A stretch of DNA of 64,000 nucleotides from Cetobacterium somerae (GCF_022430525.1 NZ_CP092522.1:62001-126000), one strand, 5' to 3'; positions 44,811 to 54,103 are shown, counted from the stretch's first letter. Made by a program: numbers and translations. Notes: generated by a model not told the origin, from the letters alone.

Positions 44811-45009
44811 GTAATGAATTTACTAAAGTTTTTTAATAAATTATAAAATATACATAAAAAAAAGAGATTTGAATTAACTAAATACGAGATTATATAAATA
44901 AAAAAAGGAATCCAGTAGATTAAATTCATAGGATTCACTTTATTATTTCTTAAAATTATTTTTGAAAAATAATTATTTATTATAATTTGTAATTTATAGT
45001 AAAAATCAA

Positions 45010-45606
45010 TTATATACTTAATATTAATACAGAACCCATAGTTAAATATACTCCACTTGAAATATAAGTCATATATTTTTGGAAATTCCCTTTTATATTT
45101 TTTATAAAATGAGAAACAAAACTAGCCAAACAAATAAACCAGATAATTTCAACTATTAAATATGCAGTTCCTAATAATAAAGCTTCTTTTGCATAATTAT
45201 TAGTATTTATTACAAATTGAGGAATAAAAGTTACAAAAAATAATAGTATTTTAGGATTTGCTAAATTAGTAATAACTCCTCTTATATAACAATCATTTTT
45301 TAATACTAGTGAAGCATTTGAACTTTCATTATTTTGTTTACTTTTTAAAGTAACAATTCCAATATATACTAAATAAAGACCACCAACAATTTTTATAAGG
45401 CTTAACATATTTGGAAATATATATATAATTGAAGAAAGTCCAATAGCAGCAAGAATATTGTAAATCATACCTCCTGTCATTATACCTAAAGCTGATAAAA
45501 TTCCCTCTTTTCTTCCTAAAGAAGCTGAGTTATTCAATACATAAATTGTTGCTATTCCAGGTGTTGCTGCAATAATTAAAGATGATAATAAAAAACTTAG
45601 TAGCAT
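45010..45606 (-). CDS. LysE/RhtB-family amino-acid exporter
   Basis: 198 residues with about six hydrophobic helices. The family signature near the N-terminus is ATPGIATIYVLNNSASLGRKEGILSALG, and the middle contains GGLYLVYIGIVTLKS and NLANPKILLFFVTFIPQF. Such proteins export amino acids or derivatives such as lysine, threonine or homoserine. AAAGGA precedes the ATG. It is divergent from an XRE-cupin regulator with a large inverted repeat between them, the usual exporter-regulator arrangement. Confidence 0.9.
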   Translation of the reverse strand: MLLSFLLSSLIIAATPGIATIYVLNNSASLGRKEGILSALGIMTGGMIYNILAAIGLSSIIYIFPNMLSLIKIVGGLYLVYIGIVTLKSKQNNESSNASLVLKNDCYIRGVITNLANPKILLFFVTFIPQFVINTNNYAKEALLLGTAYLIVEIIWFICLASFVSHFIKNIKGNFQKYMTYISSGVYLTMGSVLILSI

Positions 45607-45686
45607 ATTTTAGTCCTTTCTATATGAATTTGTCTGTAAAATTAATATTACAAAGAGATATTAACATAAAAAAATGTTTTTTTCAA

Positions 45687-45717
45687 CAAAATAATGAATA
45701 TTTTATTCATTATTTTG
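45687..45717. promoter_or_regulatory. Probable operator between lysE-like gene and XRE-cupin regulator
   Basis: A perfect 14-bp inverted repeat, CAAAATAATGAATA (45687-45700) and TATTCATTATTTTG (45704-45717), with a 3-base spacer. It lies just upstream of the regulator's -35 box and about 80 bases from the exporter start, placed to control both. Confidence 0.6.
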
Positions 45718-45722
45718 AATTT

Positions 45723-45751
45723 TTGTACTAAAGTAATTTTTATGATATAAT
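45723..45751 (+). promoter_or_regulatory. Promoter of the XRE-cupin regulator operon
   Basis: TTGTAC (45723-45728), 17-base spacer, consensus TATAAT (45746-45751), 27 bases before the GTG start. Confidence 0.62.
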
Positions 45752-45778
45752 TAATAAAAAATAAATAGGAGTTGACTA

Positions 45779-46315
45779 GTGGAAATATCTGAAAAAATTA
45801 AAAATCTAAGAAAAGATCGAGGGTTATCTATAAAAGAACTTTCTGAAAAAACAGGTCTCTCTGTTGGATTTATTAGTAATTTAGAAAGAAATATTAATAG
45901 TCCATCTATTGCTAATCTTCAACTAATATGTAAAGTTTTAGATATTAGTTTGATTGATCTTTTAAAAGAAGATAAAGAATCCGTTACAACGTTAAAAGCA
46001 GAAGATCGAAAATTATTATTTACTTCCAATAAAGAAGGAACTAAGTACTATAATTTAATACCTGATAATTCAGAAATTAATGGAAGTTATGTTATTATCA
46101 ATCCTAAATGTACATCTGAAAATGTACGATGGAGTCATTCGCACGATGAAATTGGAATAGTTATTAAAGGTGAATTAGAAATAAATCTTTCAAATAGAAA
46201 AATTTATAAATTAAAAGAAGGAGATTCTATCTATATAAAGAAAAATACACCTCATAAATATAGAAATCCAGGAAATATTCCTGCAGTTACTCATTGGTTC
46301 TCTATAAAAAAATAA
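45779..46315 (+). CDS. XRE-family regulator with C-terminal cupin
   Basis: 178 residues, GTG start 7 bases after AGGAG. Helix-turn-helix at about 5-60 (LRKDRGLSIKELSEKTGLSVGFISNLERNINSPSIANLQLI), then a cupin barrel at about 105-178 with WSHSHDEIGIVIKGE and HKYRNPG, which supply likely ligand-binding His and Glu. Regulators of this build commonly control amino-acid or polyamine transport and catabolism. It probably represses itself and the divergent LysE exporter through the inverted repeat at 45687. A methyltransferase gene follows after 13 bases. Confidence 0.9.
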   Translation: MEISEKIKNLRKDRGLSIKELSEKTGLSVGFISNLERNINSPSIANLQLICKVLDISLIDLLKEDKESVTTLKAEDRKLLFTSNKEGTKYYNLIPDNSEINGSYVIINPKCTSENVRWSHSHDEIGIVIKGELEINLSNRKIYKLKEGDSIYIKKNTPHKYRNPGNIPAVTHWFSIKK

Positions 46316-46328
46316 AAAGGAGAATAAT

Positions 46329-46970
46329 TTGAAATCAGATAAATCTATAAAATACAAAGAAAATACAATTAAATTTTTTAATCAAATGGCTCATAAAAGT
46401 CATGGAGATTCTTTTAAGCACTATAATAATGTTTTAAAATGGCTTAAAGAACTATCCATAAATGAGAAATATACCCTTTTAGATTTAGGAACGGGGAAAG
46501 GAGATCTTTTAGTAAAAATTCTAAATAATATCTCTATTAAAAATAAATCTTGGAATTTAATTGGCTTAGATATATCGCCAGAGATGATAAAAAAAGCTCT
46601 TGAAAAAAAACTCCCTGTTAACTTAAACGTTGGAGATAGTGAATCATTACCTTATAAAAATTTATCAATTGATATTATAACATGTATTAATTCTTTTCAT
46701 CATTATTCTAATCCTGAAAAATCAATATATGAAATAAATCGAGTTTTAAAATCAGAAGGAATACTTATTTTAGGAGAAATTTGGTTACCACCTATATTTA
46801 GAAATTTGATAAATCTATTTCTTCCTTATATGAAAACTGGAGATTATAAAATTTACTCTTGTAAAGATATTATAAAATTATTTTCTCAACAAGGTATTAT
46901 TTTAGTGGAAAAAAAATACGTTTTTCCTAGTAATTATACATATTTATTAAAAAAAGCTGAAGTAAAATAA
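46329..46970 (+). CDS. Class I SAM-dependent methyltransferase
   Basis: 213 residues, TTG start after AAGGAGA. SAM-binding motif I LLDLGTGKGDLLVKI (about 44-58), acidic residue in GLDISPEMIKKALEK, motif for adenine contact GDSESLPY, and DIITCINSFHHYSNPEKS (motif IV). The layout matches UbiE/COQ5-like small-molecule methyltransferases. Co-transcribed with the XRE-cupin regulator; substrate unknown, possibly the compound exported by the LysE-like protein. Confidence 0.88.
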   Translation: MKSDKSIKYKENTIKFFNQMAHKSHGDSFKHYNNVLKWLKELSINEKYTLLDLGTGKGDLLVKILNNISIKNKSWNLIGLDISPEMIKKALEKKLPVNLNVGDSESLPYKNLSIDIITCINSFHHYSNPEKSIYEINRVLKSEGILILGEIWLPPIFRNLINLFLPYMKTGDYKIYSCKDIIKLFSQQGIILVEKKYVFPSNYTYLLKKAEVK

Positions 46971-46987
46971 ACCTACTTCAGCTTTTA
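46952..46987. terminator. Bidirectional terminator after the methyltransferase gene
   Basis: A 13-bp stem (AAAAGCTGAAGTA against TACTTCAGCTTTT) with a 9-base loop, overlapping the last codons of the methyltransferase gene and abutting the 3' end of the leftward gene at 46991. Confidence 0.88.
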
Positions 46988-46990
46988 ATT

Positions 46991-48112
46991 TTAAAATCTA
47001 TAAGTAATTCCAACTCCTCCTTGAGGTTGAAGTTTCCAATCTTTTTGCGAAGAACCCCAAACTTGATTTGAATACTTGACTTGCACAAATAAATCCATTG
47101 TTAAATCTTCAGAATGATTATATATTATTTTTAATTGAGGTAAAACAAAAGCATTAAACATATTAGAGTAACTTTTATCACTATCTAATTTTGTTGGCCA
47201 TAACCAACCATACCCATGATTTATTATCCAAAATGTTGGCTTCCAATTCTTTTCACTACTACTTGTAAATATATACGGATCAAAACCTGTAGCAAAATTA
47301 AATTGAAGATTTGTTCTTTTATTAAATTGATAAATATTTTTAGAATATTCAAGCCAAGAAACAATTGCAAAGTAATTCATCTCCTCTTTTTTATCAATTT
47401 TAAAATCACCATTATACCATTCCTTAGATAAGTATCCGTTAAATTGAAATTTAAAATCTTCATAAATTTTAAATTGTGTTAATAAATTAAGTGCTGCATG
47501 ATTCATATGACCGTTAGGATTAGATTTTACAAATGACCCATAATAATATAATGGTTGTATTGCAAATTGCAATACTTCAAAATTTTCACTCTTTGGAAAA
47601 TATTTATAAAAATCTAAAGATGAACTTATCCAAGTCCAATATTTATCATCAGAATCTTTAAAAAAATTTGTTTGTCTAGCTCCTATTTGAGTTCTCCAAA
47701 TAGCTTTAGTATCAAAAAAGTTTTTATGAATATATTCAAAATAGCCCTTAGGTACACTAAAATTATGATTAGCTTTATTACTATCTTTTTTATATTCACC
47801 ACTATAGATATTCATTAATCTATTCCATTCAAAAAATAATGACCATTGGGGTGTGAATGTATAATCTAAGTAAAGCATAGGATGAGCTGTCGCAGTTTTA
47901 TACTTACCGGAATTTCCATAAATTGTAAATATACTTCCAACTTCTCCATAAGGAGTAAATGAATTTTCTAAAAAATTTGTTTCTTGTTTTATTCTCTTAT
48001 CATAAGAAGTTTGTATACTATTTCCAATCTCTGTATTTTTGAGTTCTGCAAAAGCTTTATTACATAAAATTGAAGTTAAAAGAAAAGAAAATATCAAATA
48101 TCGTTTCTTCAT
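46991..48112 (-). CDS. Outer-membrane beta-barrel protein
   Basis: 373 residues. Signal peptide at 1-22 (ILCNKAFAELK). The rest alternates aromatic and polar residues in amphipathic strands (YLDYTFTPQWSLFFEWNRLM, WISSSLDFYKYF, LTMDLFVQVKYSNQVW) and ends in the barrel-insertion signature GVGITYRF. About 350 residues would allow 12-16 strands. It resembles porin-like proteins of Fusobacteria only in general layout; the family is not certain. GAGGAGAG precedes the ATG. It lies 44 bases after the oxalate operon in the same direction, so it could serve uptake of its substrate. Confidence 0.78.
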   Translation of the reverse strand: MKKRYLIFSFLLTSILCNKAFAELKNTEIGNSIQTSYDKRIKQETNFLENSFTPYGEVGSIFTIYGNSGKYKTATAHPMLYLDYTFTPQWSLFFEWNRLMNIYSGEYKKDSNKANHNFSVPKGYFEYIHKNFFDTKAIWRTQIGARQTNFFKDSDDKYWTWISSSLDFYKYFPKSENFEVLQFAIQPLYYYGSFVKSNPNGHMNHAALNLLTQFKIYEDFKFQFNGYLSKEWYNGDFKIDKKEEMNYFAIVSWLEYSKNIYQFNKRTNLQFNFATGFDPYIFTSSSEKNWKPTFWIINHGYGWLWPTKLDSDKSYSNMFNAFVLPQLKIIYNHSEDLTMDLFVQVKYSNQVWGSSQKDWKLQPQGGVGITYRF

Positions 48113-48156
48113 AAATTACTCTCCTCATCTTTAGTTAGACTATTTATTTTAGAAGT

Positions 48157-49182
48157 CTAAAAATTCCATGTTGATACCATTCTTGTTATCCATATCCAGA
48201 ACGGTGCAGCAACCATAAATAAAAGTACACTTACAGCTAATGAGGATGTACCTGTACGTACATAAACTTGATAACGGCTACTTATAATAATCCCAGAAAA
48301 TGCAGGTGGTAAAGCTCCTGAAAGTACAAGCATTTGAAGGTGTATTGGATCTAATTTTACAAGTAATCCAACTATTAATAAAAGTCCAGGCATTAATATT
48401 AGCTTAATGAATGTATTATAAATAATTTCTAAATCAAATTCAAATTTTAATCCTGATAATGTTAATCCAGCTGCAAATACAGCAACTCCAGAGTTAGCTT
48501 TTGATATTAATTCAAAGTTAGGATCTAAAATAGGAGGAAATTCTATTCCAAGTAAAACAATTATCACGGCCAGTATAGGAGCCCAAGCTACTGGTTGTGT
48601 TAATGCACTTATAACTGGATTTTTTTCTAATTTTTGCATCTCTTGCTCAAACTCGTCAATCTCTTTTTTTATGCCAGTTTCAGTGCTTAAGTCTTTAATT
48701 AGTTGGTTTTGAACTTTTGCTCCACCAGGATTTAAAAGAGATAGTCCTATTGGAATTGTAATTGCATTAACCACTATTGAAACTATAGCTACAACAAGTC
48801 CAGTATTAGCTGTAGCACCAAATATAGGATCTAAAACAGCAAATCCCAAAAATCCAATTGTTGGTGATCCTGCAATTAATGCACAGACAGCTGCTTCACC
48901 CTTTGTATGTTTAAAAAATTTATAACAACTAAAGAATGACCACATAAAAACACCTACAATAACAAAAGTACTTACTAAAGTTAGTTTTATATCTTCAAAT
49001 AACATATGTCTATCTGCTTTTACAATTGATACAAACAAAGCTGCAGGTAGAGCATAATTTAGAACCAATTTATTAAAACTTCTAGCATTATCTTGATTAA
49101 AAGCTTTTGTTTTTCCAGCATAAAATCCTAAAAGCATAATTACAAAAATTGGAACTATATCTTTCATAATAATATCCCACAT
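48157..49182 (-). CDS. AEC-family transporter, probable oxalate/formate carrier
   Basis: 341 residues, about ten membrane helices in two groups of five, with a charged central loop (about 165-195, [19 protein letters not shown]) and the late [15 protein letters not shown] segment typical of auxin efflux carrier-like transporters. It is the last gene of an frc-oxc-AEC cluster, matching E. coli yfdW-yfdU-yfdV, where YfdV is the AEC protein. Likely exchange of oxalate and formate or oxalate uptake; inferred from context. AAAGGAG precedes the ATG. Confidence 0.87.
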   Translation of the reverse strand: MWDIIMKDIVPIFVIMLLGFYAGKTKAFNQDNARSFNKLVLNYALPAALFVSIVKADRHMLFEDIKLTLVSTFVIVGVFMWSFFSCYKFFKHTKGEAAVCALIAGSPTIGFLGFAVLDPIFGATANTGLVVAIVSIVVNAITIPIGLSLLNPGGAKVQNQLIKDLSTETGIKKEIDEFEQEMQKLEKNPVISALTQPVAWAPILAVIIVLLGIEFPPILDPNFELISKANSGVAVFAAGLTLSGLKFEFDLEIIYNTFIKLILMPGLLLIVGLLVKLDPIHLQMLVLSGALPPAFSGIIISSRYQVYVRTGTSSLAVSVLLFMVAAPFWIWITRMVSTWNF

Positions 49183-49211
49183 ATTATCAGCTCCTTTTAA
49201 TTTTTAATTTT

Positions 49212-50915
49212 CTAATTTTTTATTGCAGTTTTAGGATTTAAAGAGGTAATATGACCACTTTCAGTTCCTGTTTTTGGATCTATTTTACAATTAATTAAAG
49301 TTGGCTTTAATGACTCTATACCTTTTGTAATTGCATTTTTTAACTCCTCTTGAGTTTCTACATTATATGGAGTTCCTCCAAAAGCTTCAATTAACTTATC
49401 GTATCGTGCTGTTGCCATAAGAGTTGTTGGAGATGGATCTGTTCCTCTACCTAAATTTTCATGGTCTCCACGATAAATTCCACCATTATTGAATACTACT
49501 ATTGTTATAGGAAGTTTATATCTACAAATTGTTTCAATTTCCATTCCACTGAATCCAAAAGCACTATCTCCTTCAATGGCTAAAATTGGTTTGTTGCTAG
49601 TTATGGCTGCTCCAATTGCAAACCCCATTCCTACTCCCATTACTCCCCAAGTTCCACAATCTAAACGTCTACGAGGATAGTACATATTTATAACATTTCT
49701 TGTATCATCTAGAGTATTAGCTCCTTCATTTACAAGATAAATATCTTTATGAGAATCTACAACTTCCTTAACAATTTTTAAAGCATTATAGTAGTTTAAA
49801 GGCATAGTTATTGCATTTAATTTTGTTGCCATCTTATCTATATTAATTTCTTTATCTTTTTCAATATTTTCAATCCAAGAAGAATCTACTTTTATAGATA
49901 TTTTTTCCAATCCATTTACTAATAATTCCATACTTGATTCAATATCTCCTACCACTGGAGCTTCTATCGGACGATTGCTATCTATTTCTTTAGGATCGAT
50001 TTCTAATTGAATAAAACGAACGTCTGGATTCCAATGTTTTCCTTTTCCATGACCTAAAAGCCAATTTAATCTAGCACCTATAAGCATAACTATATCCGCA
50101 TTTTCTAAAACAAATGAACGAGCTGCTGCTGCACATTGTGGATGATTATCTGGAAGCAACCCTTTTGCCATTGACATTGGTAAAAATGGAATTCCAGTTT
50201 CCTCTAAAAATTTTTTTATTAATTCGTCTGCTTGAGAATAGGCAGCTCCTTTTCCTAAAAGAACTAAAGGTTTTTTTGCATTTGAAAGTAAATTTAATGC
50301 CTTAATTATAGAATCAGAACTAGGTATAGACTTTGGAGCTGGATTTTCTACTTTAAATAAAGTTTTTTCTGCCTCTACTTTATCAATGACACTTCCTAAT
50401 AACTCTGTAGTTACATCTAAATAAACTCCTCCTGGTCTTCCTGAAGTTGCAGCTCGAATAGCTCTAGCTAATCCTATTGCTATATCTTCTGGTTTATTTA
50501 TCCTATAGGCTGCTTTAGCAAAAGGTTTTGCAATATTCATTTGGTCTAACTCTTCATAGTCTCCTTGCTGCAAATCTATAATAGCTCTATCACTAGAACC
50601 ACTTATTTGAATCATTGGAAAACCATTAACTGTTGCATTTGCAAGAGCAGTTAAACCATTTAAAAATCCTGGAGCTGAAACAGTTAAACATATCCCTGGT
50701 TTTTTTGTTAAATATCCACTTATAGCTGCTGCGTTTCCAGCTGATTGTTCATGTCTAAATCCTATATATCTAATTCCTTCTTCTTGAGCATGTCTTGCTA
50801 AATCTGTTATAGGAATTCCTACAACTCCATAAATAGTATCAACTCCATTTTTTTTCAAAGCTTCTACCATTACATGCATTCCATCTGTTAAGTTATCATT
50901 TTGAACACTAGACAT
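49212..50915 (-). CDS. oxc: Oxalyl-CoA decarboxylase
   Basis: 567 residues, a thiamine-diphosphate enzyme converting oxalyl-CoA to formyl-CoA and CO2. N-terminal PYR domain with the catalytic Glu in GFRHEQSAGNAAA (about 55), central domain with VMLIGARLNWLLGHGKGKHW, and C-terminal PP domain with the ThDP/Mg motif GDSAFGFSGMEIETICRY then NNGGIYRGD. The segments match Oxc rather than acetolactate synthase. AGGAGG precedes the ATG. Between the formyl-CoA transferase and the AEC transporter in one operon. Confidence 0.95.
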   Translation of the reverse strand: MSSVQNDNLTDGMHVMVEALKKNGVDTIYGVVGIPITDLARHAQEEGIRYIGFRHEQSAGNAAAISGYLTKKPGICLTVSAPGFLNGLTALANATVNGFPMIQISGSSDRAIIDLQQGDYEELDQMNIAKPFAKAAYRINKPEDIAIGLARAIRAATSGRPGGVYLDVTTELLGSVIDKVEAEKTLFKVENPAPKSIPSSDSIIKALNLLSNAKKPLVLLGKGAAYSQADELIKKFLEETGIPFLPMSMAKGLLPDNHPQCAAAARSFVLENADIVMLIGARLNWLLGHGKGKHWNPDVRFIQLEIDPKEIDSNRPIEAPVVGDIESSMELLVNGLEKISIKVDSSWIENIEKDKEINIDKMATKLNAITMPLNYYNALKIVKEVVDSHKDIYLVNEGANTLDDTRNVINMYYPRRRLDCGTWGVMGVGMGFAIGAAITSNKPILAIEGDSAFGFSGMEIETICRYKLPITIVVFNNGGIYRGDHENLGRGTDPSPTTLMATARYDKLIEAFGGTPYNVETQEELKNAITKGIESLKPTLINCKIDPKTGTESGHITSLNPKTAIKN

Positions 50916-50993
50916 AGTAACCTCCTAAATATATTTATGTCTTTGTAAAGAATTTTGTGGTAATTAGAATCAATTACCACAAAATCTAATTAA

Positions 50994-52265
50994 TTATTTA
51001 CAAATAATATGTTTTTCACGAAATTGTTTTATTTCTTCATCTGAATATCCAATTGATTTTAAAACTTCATCTGTATGCTCTCCTAATAAGGGCGCGCTTT
51101 TTATATCTGGAGTAAAGTTTGAGAACTTTTGAGGACAACCTATTGTTAAATACTCTCCACGTTTTGGTTGCTCAACTTTTACAAGAGTTCCACATTTATG
51201 TAGTGAATCATCTTTTTCTATTTCAGCCATACTTAAAACAGGCCCACAAGGCACTCCAAATTTACTCAATTCATCTACTACTTCAAATTTATCTCTTGTT
51301 ATTGTATATTTTTCTATTTCTTTATAAATTTCTTGTTTTACTAGATTACGAGCCGCTGGAGTATTAAATTTAGAGTCTGTAATCCATTCAGTCTTACCAA
51401 TACCTTTGCAAGCTTCCGCAAAAGCTTTATCTTCATTTTGTAAAACTATATATACATAAGCATTTGAATCTGTTTCCCATCCTTTACATTTATAACACCA
51501 ACCAAGAACTTGGCCACCCTCAGCATTTCCATAACGTGGAACTGTATCTTTCACTTTTTCTTCAGGATATCCTGGAAAATGTTTTAATTCTCCTGTATGC
51601 TCTAAAATTAATTGATCACGAAGTTTAACTCTACATAAATTTAAAACAGCTTCTTGCATTGATTGATATACAAAACAACCTTCTCCTGTTTTTTCTCTTT
51701 GCATTAATGCGGCAAGTAGTCCTATTACTAAATGCATTCCTGTATTACTATCTCCTAACGCTGCTCCTGATTGAGTTGGAATATTATGATCCCCATCCCA
51801 CCATCCTGTAGTTGCTGCTGCTCCACCTGCACATTGAGCAACAGGTTCAAATGCTTTTACATTTGCATATGGAGACTCTGGATTAAATCCTTTTATAGAA
51901 CCATATATTAAACGAGGATTTAATTTATGAACTTCTTCCCATGAGAACCCTAATTTATCTGCTGCTCCTGGATGAAGATTTTCAACAAAAATATCAGCAT
52001 CTTTTAAAAGTCTTGTTAAAATTTCTTTTCCTTCAGGTGTTTTTGCATCTAATTCTATTGAACGTTTGTTACTATTTAATTGTAAAAAATATAATCCATC
52101 TAAATTAGGAATATCTAACATCTGGGTTCTTGTTGGATCACCTGTTCCCGGTCGCTCAATTTTAATAACATCTGCTCCTAACCAAGCCAATAATTGTGTA
52201 CATGCTGGTCCTGATTGTACTTGTGTCCAGTCAATTACTTTGATTCCCTTTAATGGTGCTGTCAT
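50994..52265 (-). CDS. frc: Formyl-CoA:oxalate CoA-transferase
   Basis: 423 residues, class III CoA-transferase. It moves CoA from formyl-CoA to oxalate, so it cycles with Oxc. N-terminus [34 protein letters not shown], catalytic Asp in [12 protein letters not shown] (about 173), active-site glycine loop AEGGQVLGW, and a late [17 protein letters not shown]; all closely follow the Oxalobacter enzyme as I know it. AAGGAGG precedes the ATG. First gene of the operon. Confidence 0.95.
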   Translation of the reverse strand: MTAPLKGIKVIDWTQVQSGPACTQLLAWLGADVIKIERPGTGDPTRTQMLDIPNLDGLYFLQLNSNKRSIELDAKTPEGKEILTRLLKDADIFVENLHPGAADKLGFSWEEVHKLNPRLIYGSIKGFNPESPYANVKAFEPVAQCAGGAAATTGWWDGDHNIPTQSGAALGDSNTGMHLVIGLLAALMQREKTGEGCFVYQSMQEAVLNLCRVKLRDQLILEHTGELKHFPGYPEEKVKDTVPRYGNAEGGQVLGWCYKCKGWETDSNAYVYIVLQNEDKAFAEACKGIGKTEWITDSKFNTPAARNLVKQEIYKEIEKYTITRDKFEVVDELSKFGVPCGPVLSMAEIEKDDSLHKCGTLVKVEQPKRGEYLTIGCPQKFSNFTPDIKSAPLLGEHTDEVLKSIGYSDEEIKQFREKHIICK

Positions 52266-52429
52266 AATAAATTCCTCCTTATTTTGATAATAAAATAATT
52301 TATAATTTGAAAATAATCAATTCAAAATTGTTTTTTTATTCAAAATAAAAAATGCGATTCCTTTAAAAAAAATAATATTTATTTAAAATCTTCTTTTAAA
52401 TAAATTTGTTATTTTATTTTTTTTATAAA

Positions 52430-52462
52430 AAAAAGATAGAATTTTTTAAATTCTATCTTTTT
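52430..52462 (-). terminator. Terminator of the cupin gene
   Basis: A 15-bp stem (AAAAAGATAGAATTT against TAAATTCTATCTTTTT-type arm at 52448-52462) with a TTT loop; its minus-strand T run lies just beyond the cupin stop. The rest of 52266-52429 is AT-rich, with no supported gene. Confidence 0.85.
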
Positions 52463-52465
52463 ATA

Positions 52466-52819
52466 TTATTCTTTATGATTAATTATAACTGCTATCATTT
52501 CTAGTTCACTTTGGCCAGTATTAATAAGAGAATGCTCTTCTCCATGAGATGTATATACAACATCTCCTTCACCAACTTTATATATTTCATTTGCTTCTTG
52601 AACTTCACCATTTCCTTTTAAGATATAGTAAACCTCAAAATCATTAATATGTTTATGAAACCCTATTGATGAACCTCTCTCTAAAATCACTCTACTAAAG
52701 AGTTTTCCCTCATCTTTTAATTCAGTTGCAGTTAAAATTTCAATCATCTTCAACCTACCAAATCCACCTTTTAAACCTTCAATTTCATTAACCTTTAAAT
52801 CAGATTTTCTCTTAATCAT
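52466..52819 (-). CDS. Single-domain cupin protein
   Basis: 117 residues, one beta-barrel. Cupin motif 1 is GFHKHINDFEVYYILKGNGEV (about 53-72; two His and a Glu as metal ligands), and motif 2 is GEEHSLINTG (His). No HTH, no signal peptide. Small cupins of this kind are metal-binding with diverse roles; sequence alone gives no substrate. It lies upstream of the oxalate operon on the same strand but is separated from it by a terminator, so a link to oxalate is unproven. Confidence 0.85.
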   Translation of the reverse strand: MIKRKSDLKVNEIEGLKGGFGRLKMIEILTATELKDEGKLFSRVILERGSSIGFHKHINDFEVYYILKGNGEVQEANEIYKVGEGDVVYTSHGEEHSLINTGQSELEMIAVIINHKE

Positions 52820-52889
52820 AAATACATCCTTCTTGAAATTTTATTTTTAGAGTACCATTAATCAAATATAAATTCAAGAAAAATATTTA

Positions 52890-53126
52890 TTAGTTTATAA
52901 TTTCTAATAGGTCCCAATCCTCTTCACTTCTTTTGAAATATCTAATAACCCAATCGTTTTCTAATTTTAACTTTAATTTTTCAATATATTTGCATGCATC
53001 TTCTGGTGTAGGAAAAAATTGTCTTGAATCTATAAAGTCATAATTCTCATTATTTATAACCTGTATTCCTTTAAAAATTTCAACTTTATACTGTCTTTTT
53101 AGCTCTTGTTTCTTTACGTAATTCAT
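52890..53126 (-). CDS. Hypothetical protein, 78 aa
   Basis: Unrecognised. GGAGG lies 4 bases before the ATG. The product is soluble, basic-acidic mixed, with alternating predicted strands and a helix (PTPEDACKYIEKLKLKLEND) and a Trp-rich end (NDWVIRYFKRSEEDWDLLEI). It resembles small one-domain proteins of unknown function. A hairpin with a T run lies 46-72 bases upstream in its leader, so it may be controlled by premature termination. Confidence 0.7.
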   Translation of the reverse strand: MNYVKKQELKRQYKVEIFKGIQVINNENYDFIDSRQFFPTPEDACKYIEKLKLKLENDWVIRYFKRSEEDWDLLEIIN

Positions 53127-53162
53127 AAAACCTCCGATTTAAATTTTATAAAATAACTAAAT

Positions 53163-53198
53163 AAAAATAAAACAGCCCTGTTATAGGTACAAGGCTGT
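53163..53198 (-). ncRNA. Terminator-like hairpin in a short leader RNA
   Basis: On the minus strand ACAGCC and GGCTGT (53193-53198 with 53172-53177) close a hairpin extended by CCTTGT/AACAGG with a bulge, and a U-rich tail (TTTTATTTTTATTT) follows. A promoter lies 20-50 bases upstream. The product would be either an RNA of about 50 bases or a leader attenuator for the 78-residue gene. No open frame with a ribosome site is present before it. Confidence 0.5.
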
Positions 53199-53218
53199 AT
53201 GATAAATCATTTAAAGAC

Positions 53219-53248
53219 TTTATATTTTTAAAATATACACTTTGACAA
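53219..53248 (-). promoter_or_regulatory. Promoter of the short leader RNA
   Basis: On the minus strand: TTGTCA (53243-53248), 18-base spacer, TATAAA (53219-53224). Expected start near 53212. The rest of the gap up to 53428 is AT-rich and must hold the rightward promoter of the response-regulator gene. Confidence 0.5.
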
Positions 53249-53428
53249 AAAATACTACTTCATATCATTATATCGCATATTTGTAAAAAAGTATAGTTTT
53301 ATATTTTTTAATACATACTCGTTTATTTCTTTATTACACATAAAATACACATAAAAAAAATAAAATAGACTATATTTATAAATTGAGATAAAATATAGTA
53401 ATATTTTAATTTAATTGTAGGAGATTTT

Positions 53429-54103
53429 ATGGAAAAAATTTTAATTATAGAAGATGAAGATTTTTTAAGAGATATCTTGAAAAGATATCTTGAAAAAGAG
53501 GGATATGAAGTCGTTGAAGCAAGTAGTGGTGAAATTGGAGTAAAAAAATTCTATGAAGATAACTTTTCTCTTATCTTACTTGATGTTATGCTACCGGGAA
53601 TTCAAGGATGGGAAGTATGCAAGGAAATCAAAAAAATATCTGATACTCCTATTATAATGCTTACTGCTCTTAGTGATGAAGATGATGAAGTCAAAGGATT
53701 AGAACTTGGTGTAGAAGATTATATTGGAAAACCATTTAAACCTAAAGTTTTAGTAGCAAGAGTTAATTCATTAATAAAAAGAAAAAGAATTTCCTCTCTA
53801 GAAAAAATTGGAAATTTAGTAATTGATAGAGAAAATTATAAAGTTCTAAAAAATGGAAAGGAATTAAATTTAGGAAATAAAGGTTTTGCTCTTTTAATGT
53901 ATTTCATTTTAAATAAAGACTTAGTATTAACTAGAGAAAAAATTTTAAATAATATTTGGACTTTAGACTTTGAAGTTGATGAAAGAGTTGTTGATACACA
54001 AATAAAAATATTAAGAAAAAAAATTGGTGAAGGATATATTAAAACTATTAGAGGAGTTGGTTATAAATTTCAGGAGGTAGAAAATGAAAAGGATATCGTA
54101 TAA
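53429..54103 (+). CDS. OmpR-family response regulator (second system)
   Basis: 224 residues. Receiver 1-115: acidic pair IIEDED, phospho-acceptor Asp52 (LILLDVMLPG), Thr in IMLTALSD, Lys in YIGKPFKP. DNA-binding winged helix about 125-218 (NKGFALLMYFILNKD, VDTQIKILRKKIG, IRGVGYKF). AGGAG precedes the ATG. It overlaps its kinase gene by 20 bases. No obvious target beside it; candidates are the leftward small gene or the MsrAB gene. Confidence 0.93.
   Translation: MEKILIIEDEDFLRDILKRYLEKEGYEVVEASSGEIGVKKFYEDNFSLILLDVMLPGIQGWEVCKEIKKISDTPIIMLTALSDEDDEVKGLELGVEDYIGKPFKPKVLVARVNSLIKRKRISSLEKIGNLVIDRENYKVLKNGKELNLGNKGFALLMYFILNKDLVLTREKILNNIWTLDFEVDERVVDTQIKILRKKIGEGYIKTIRGVGYKFQEVENEKDIV

Noticed and set aside
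44953-44973. A/T-only palindrome as terminator of the LysE gene
   Set aside because: Stem contains essentially no G-C pairs, so stability is doubtful; mentioned only with the neighbouring repeat.
50114-50305. Short frames inside oxc, frc, hutI and the helicase gene on opposite strands
   Set aside because: Shadows of strongly supported genes, without initiation signals.
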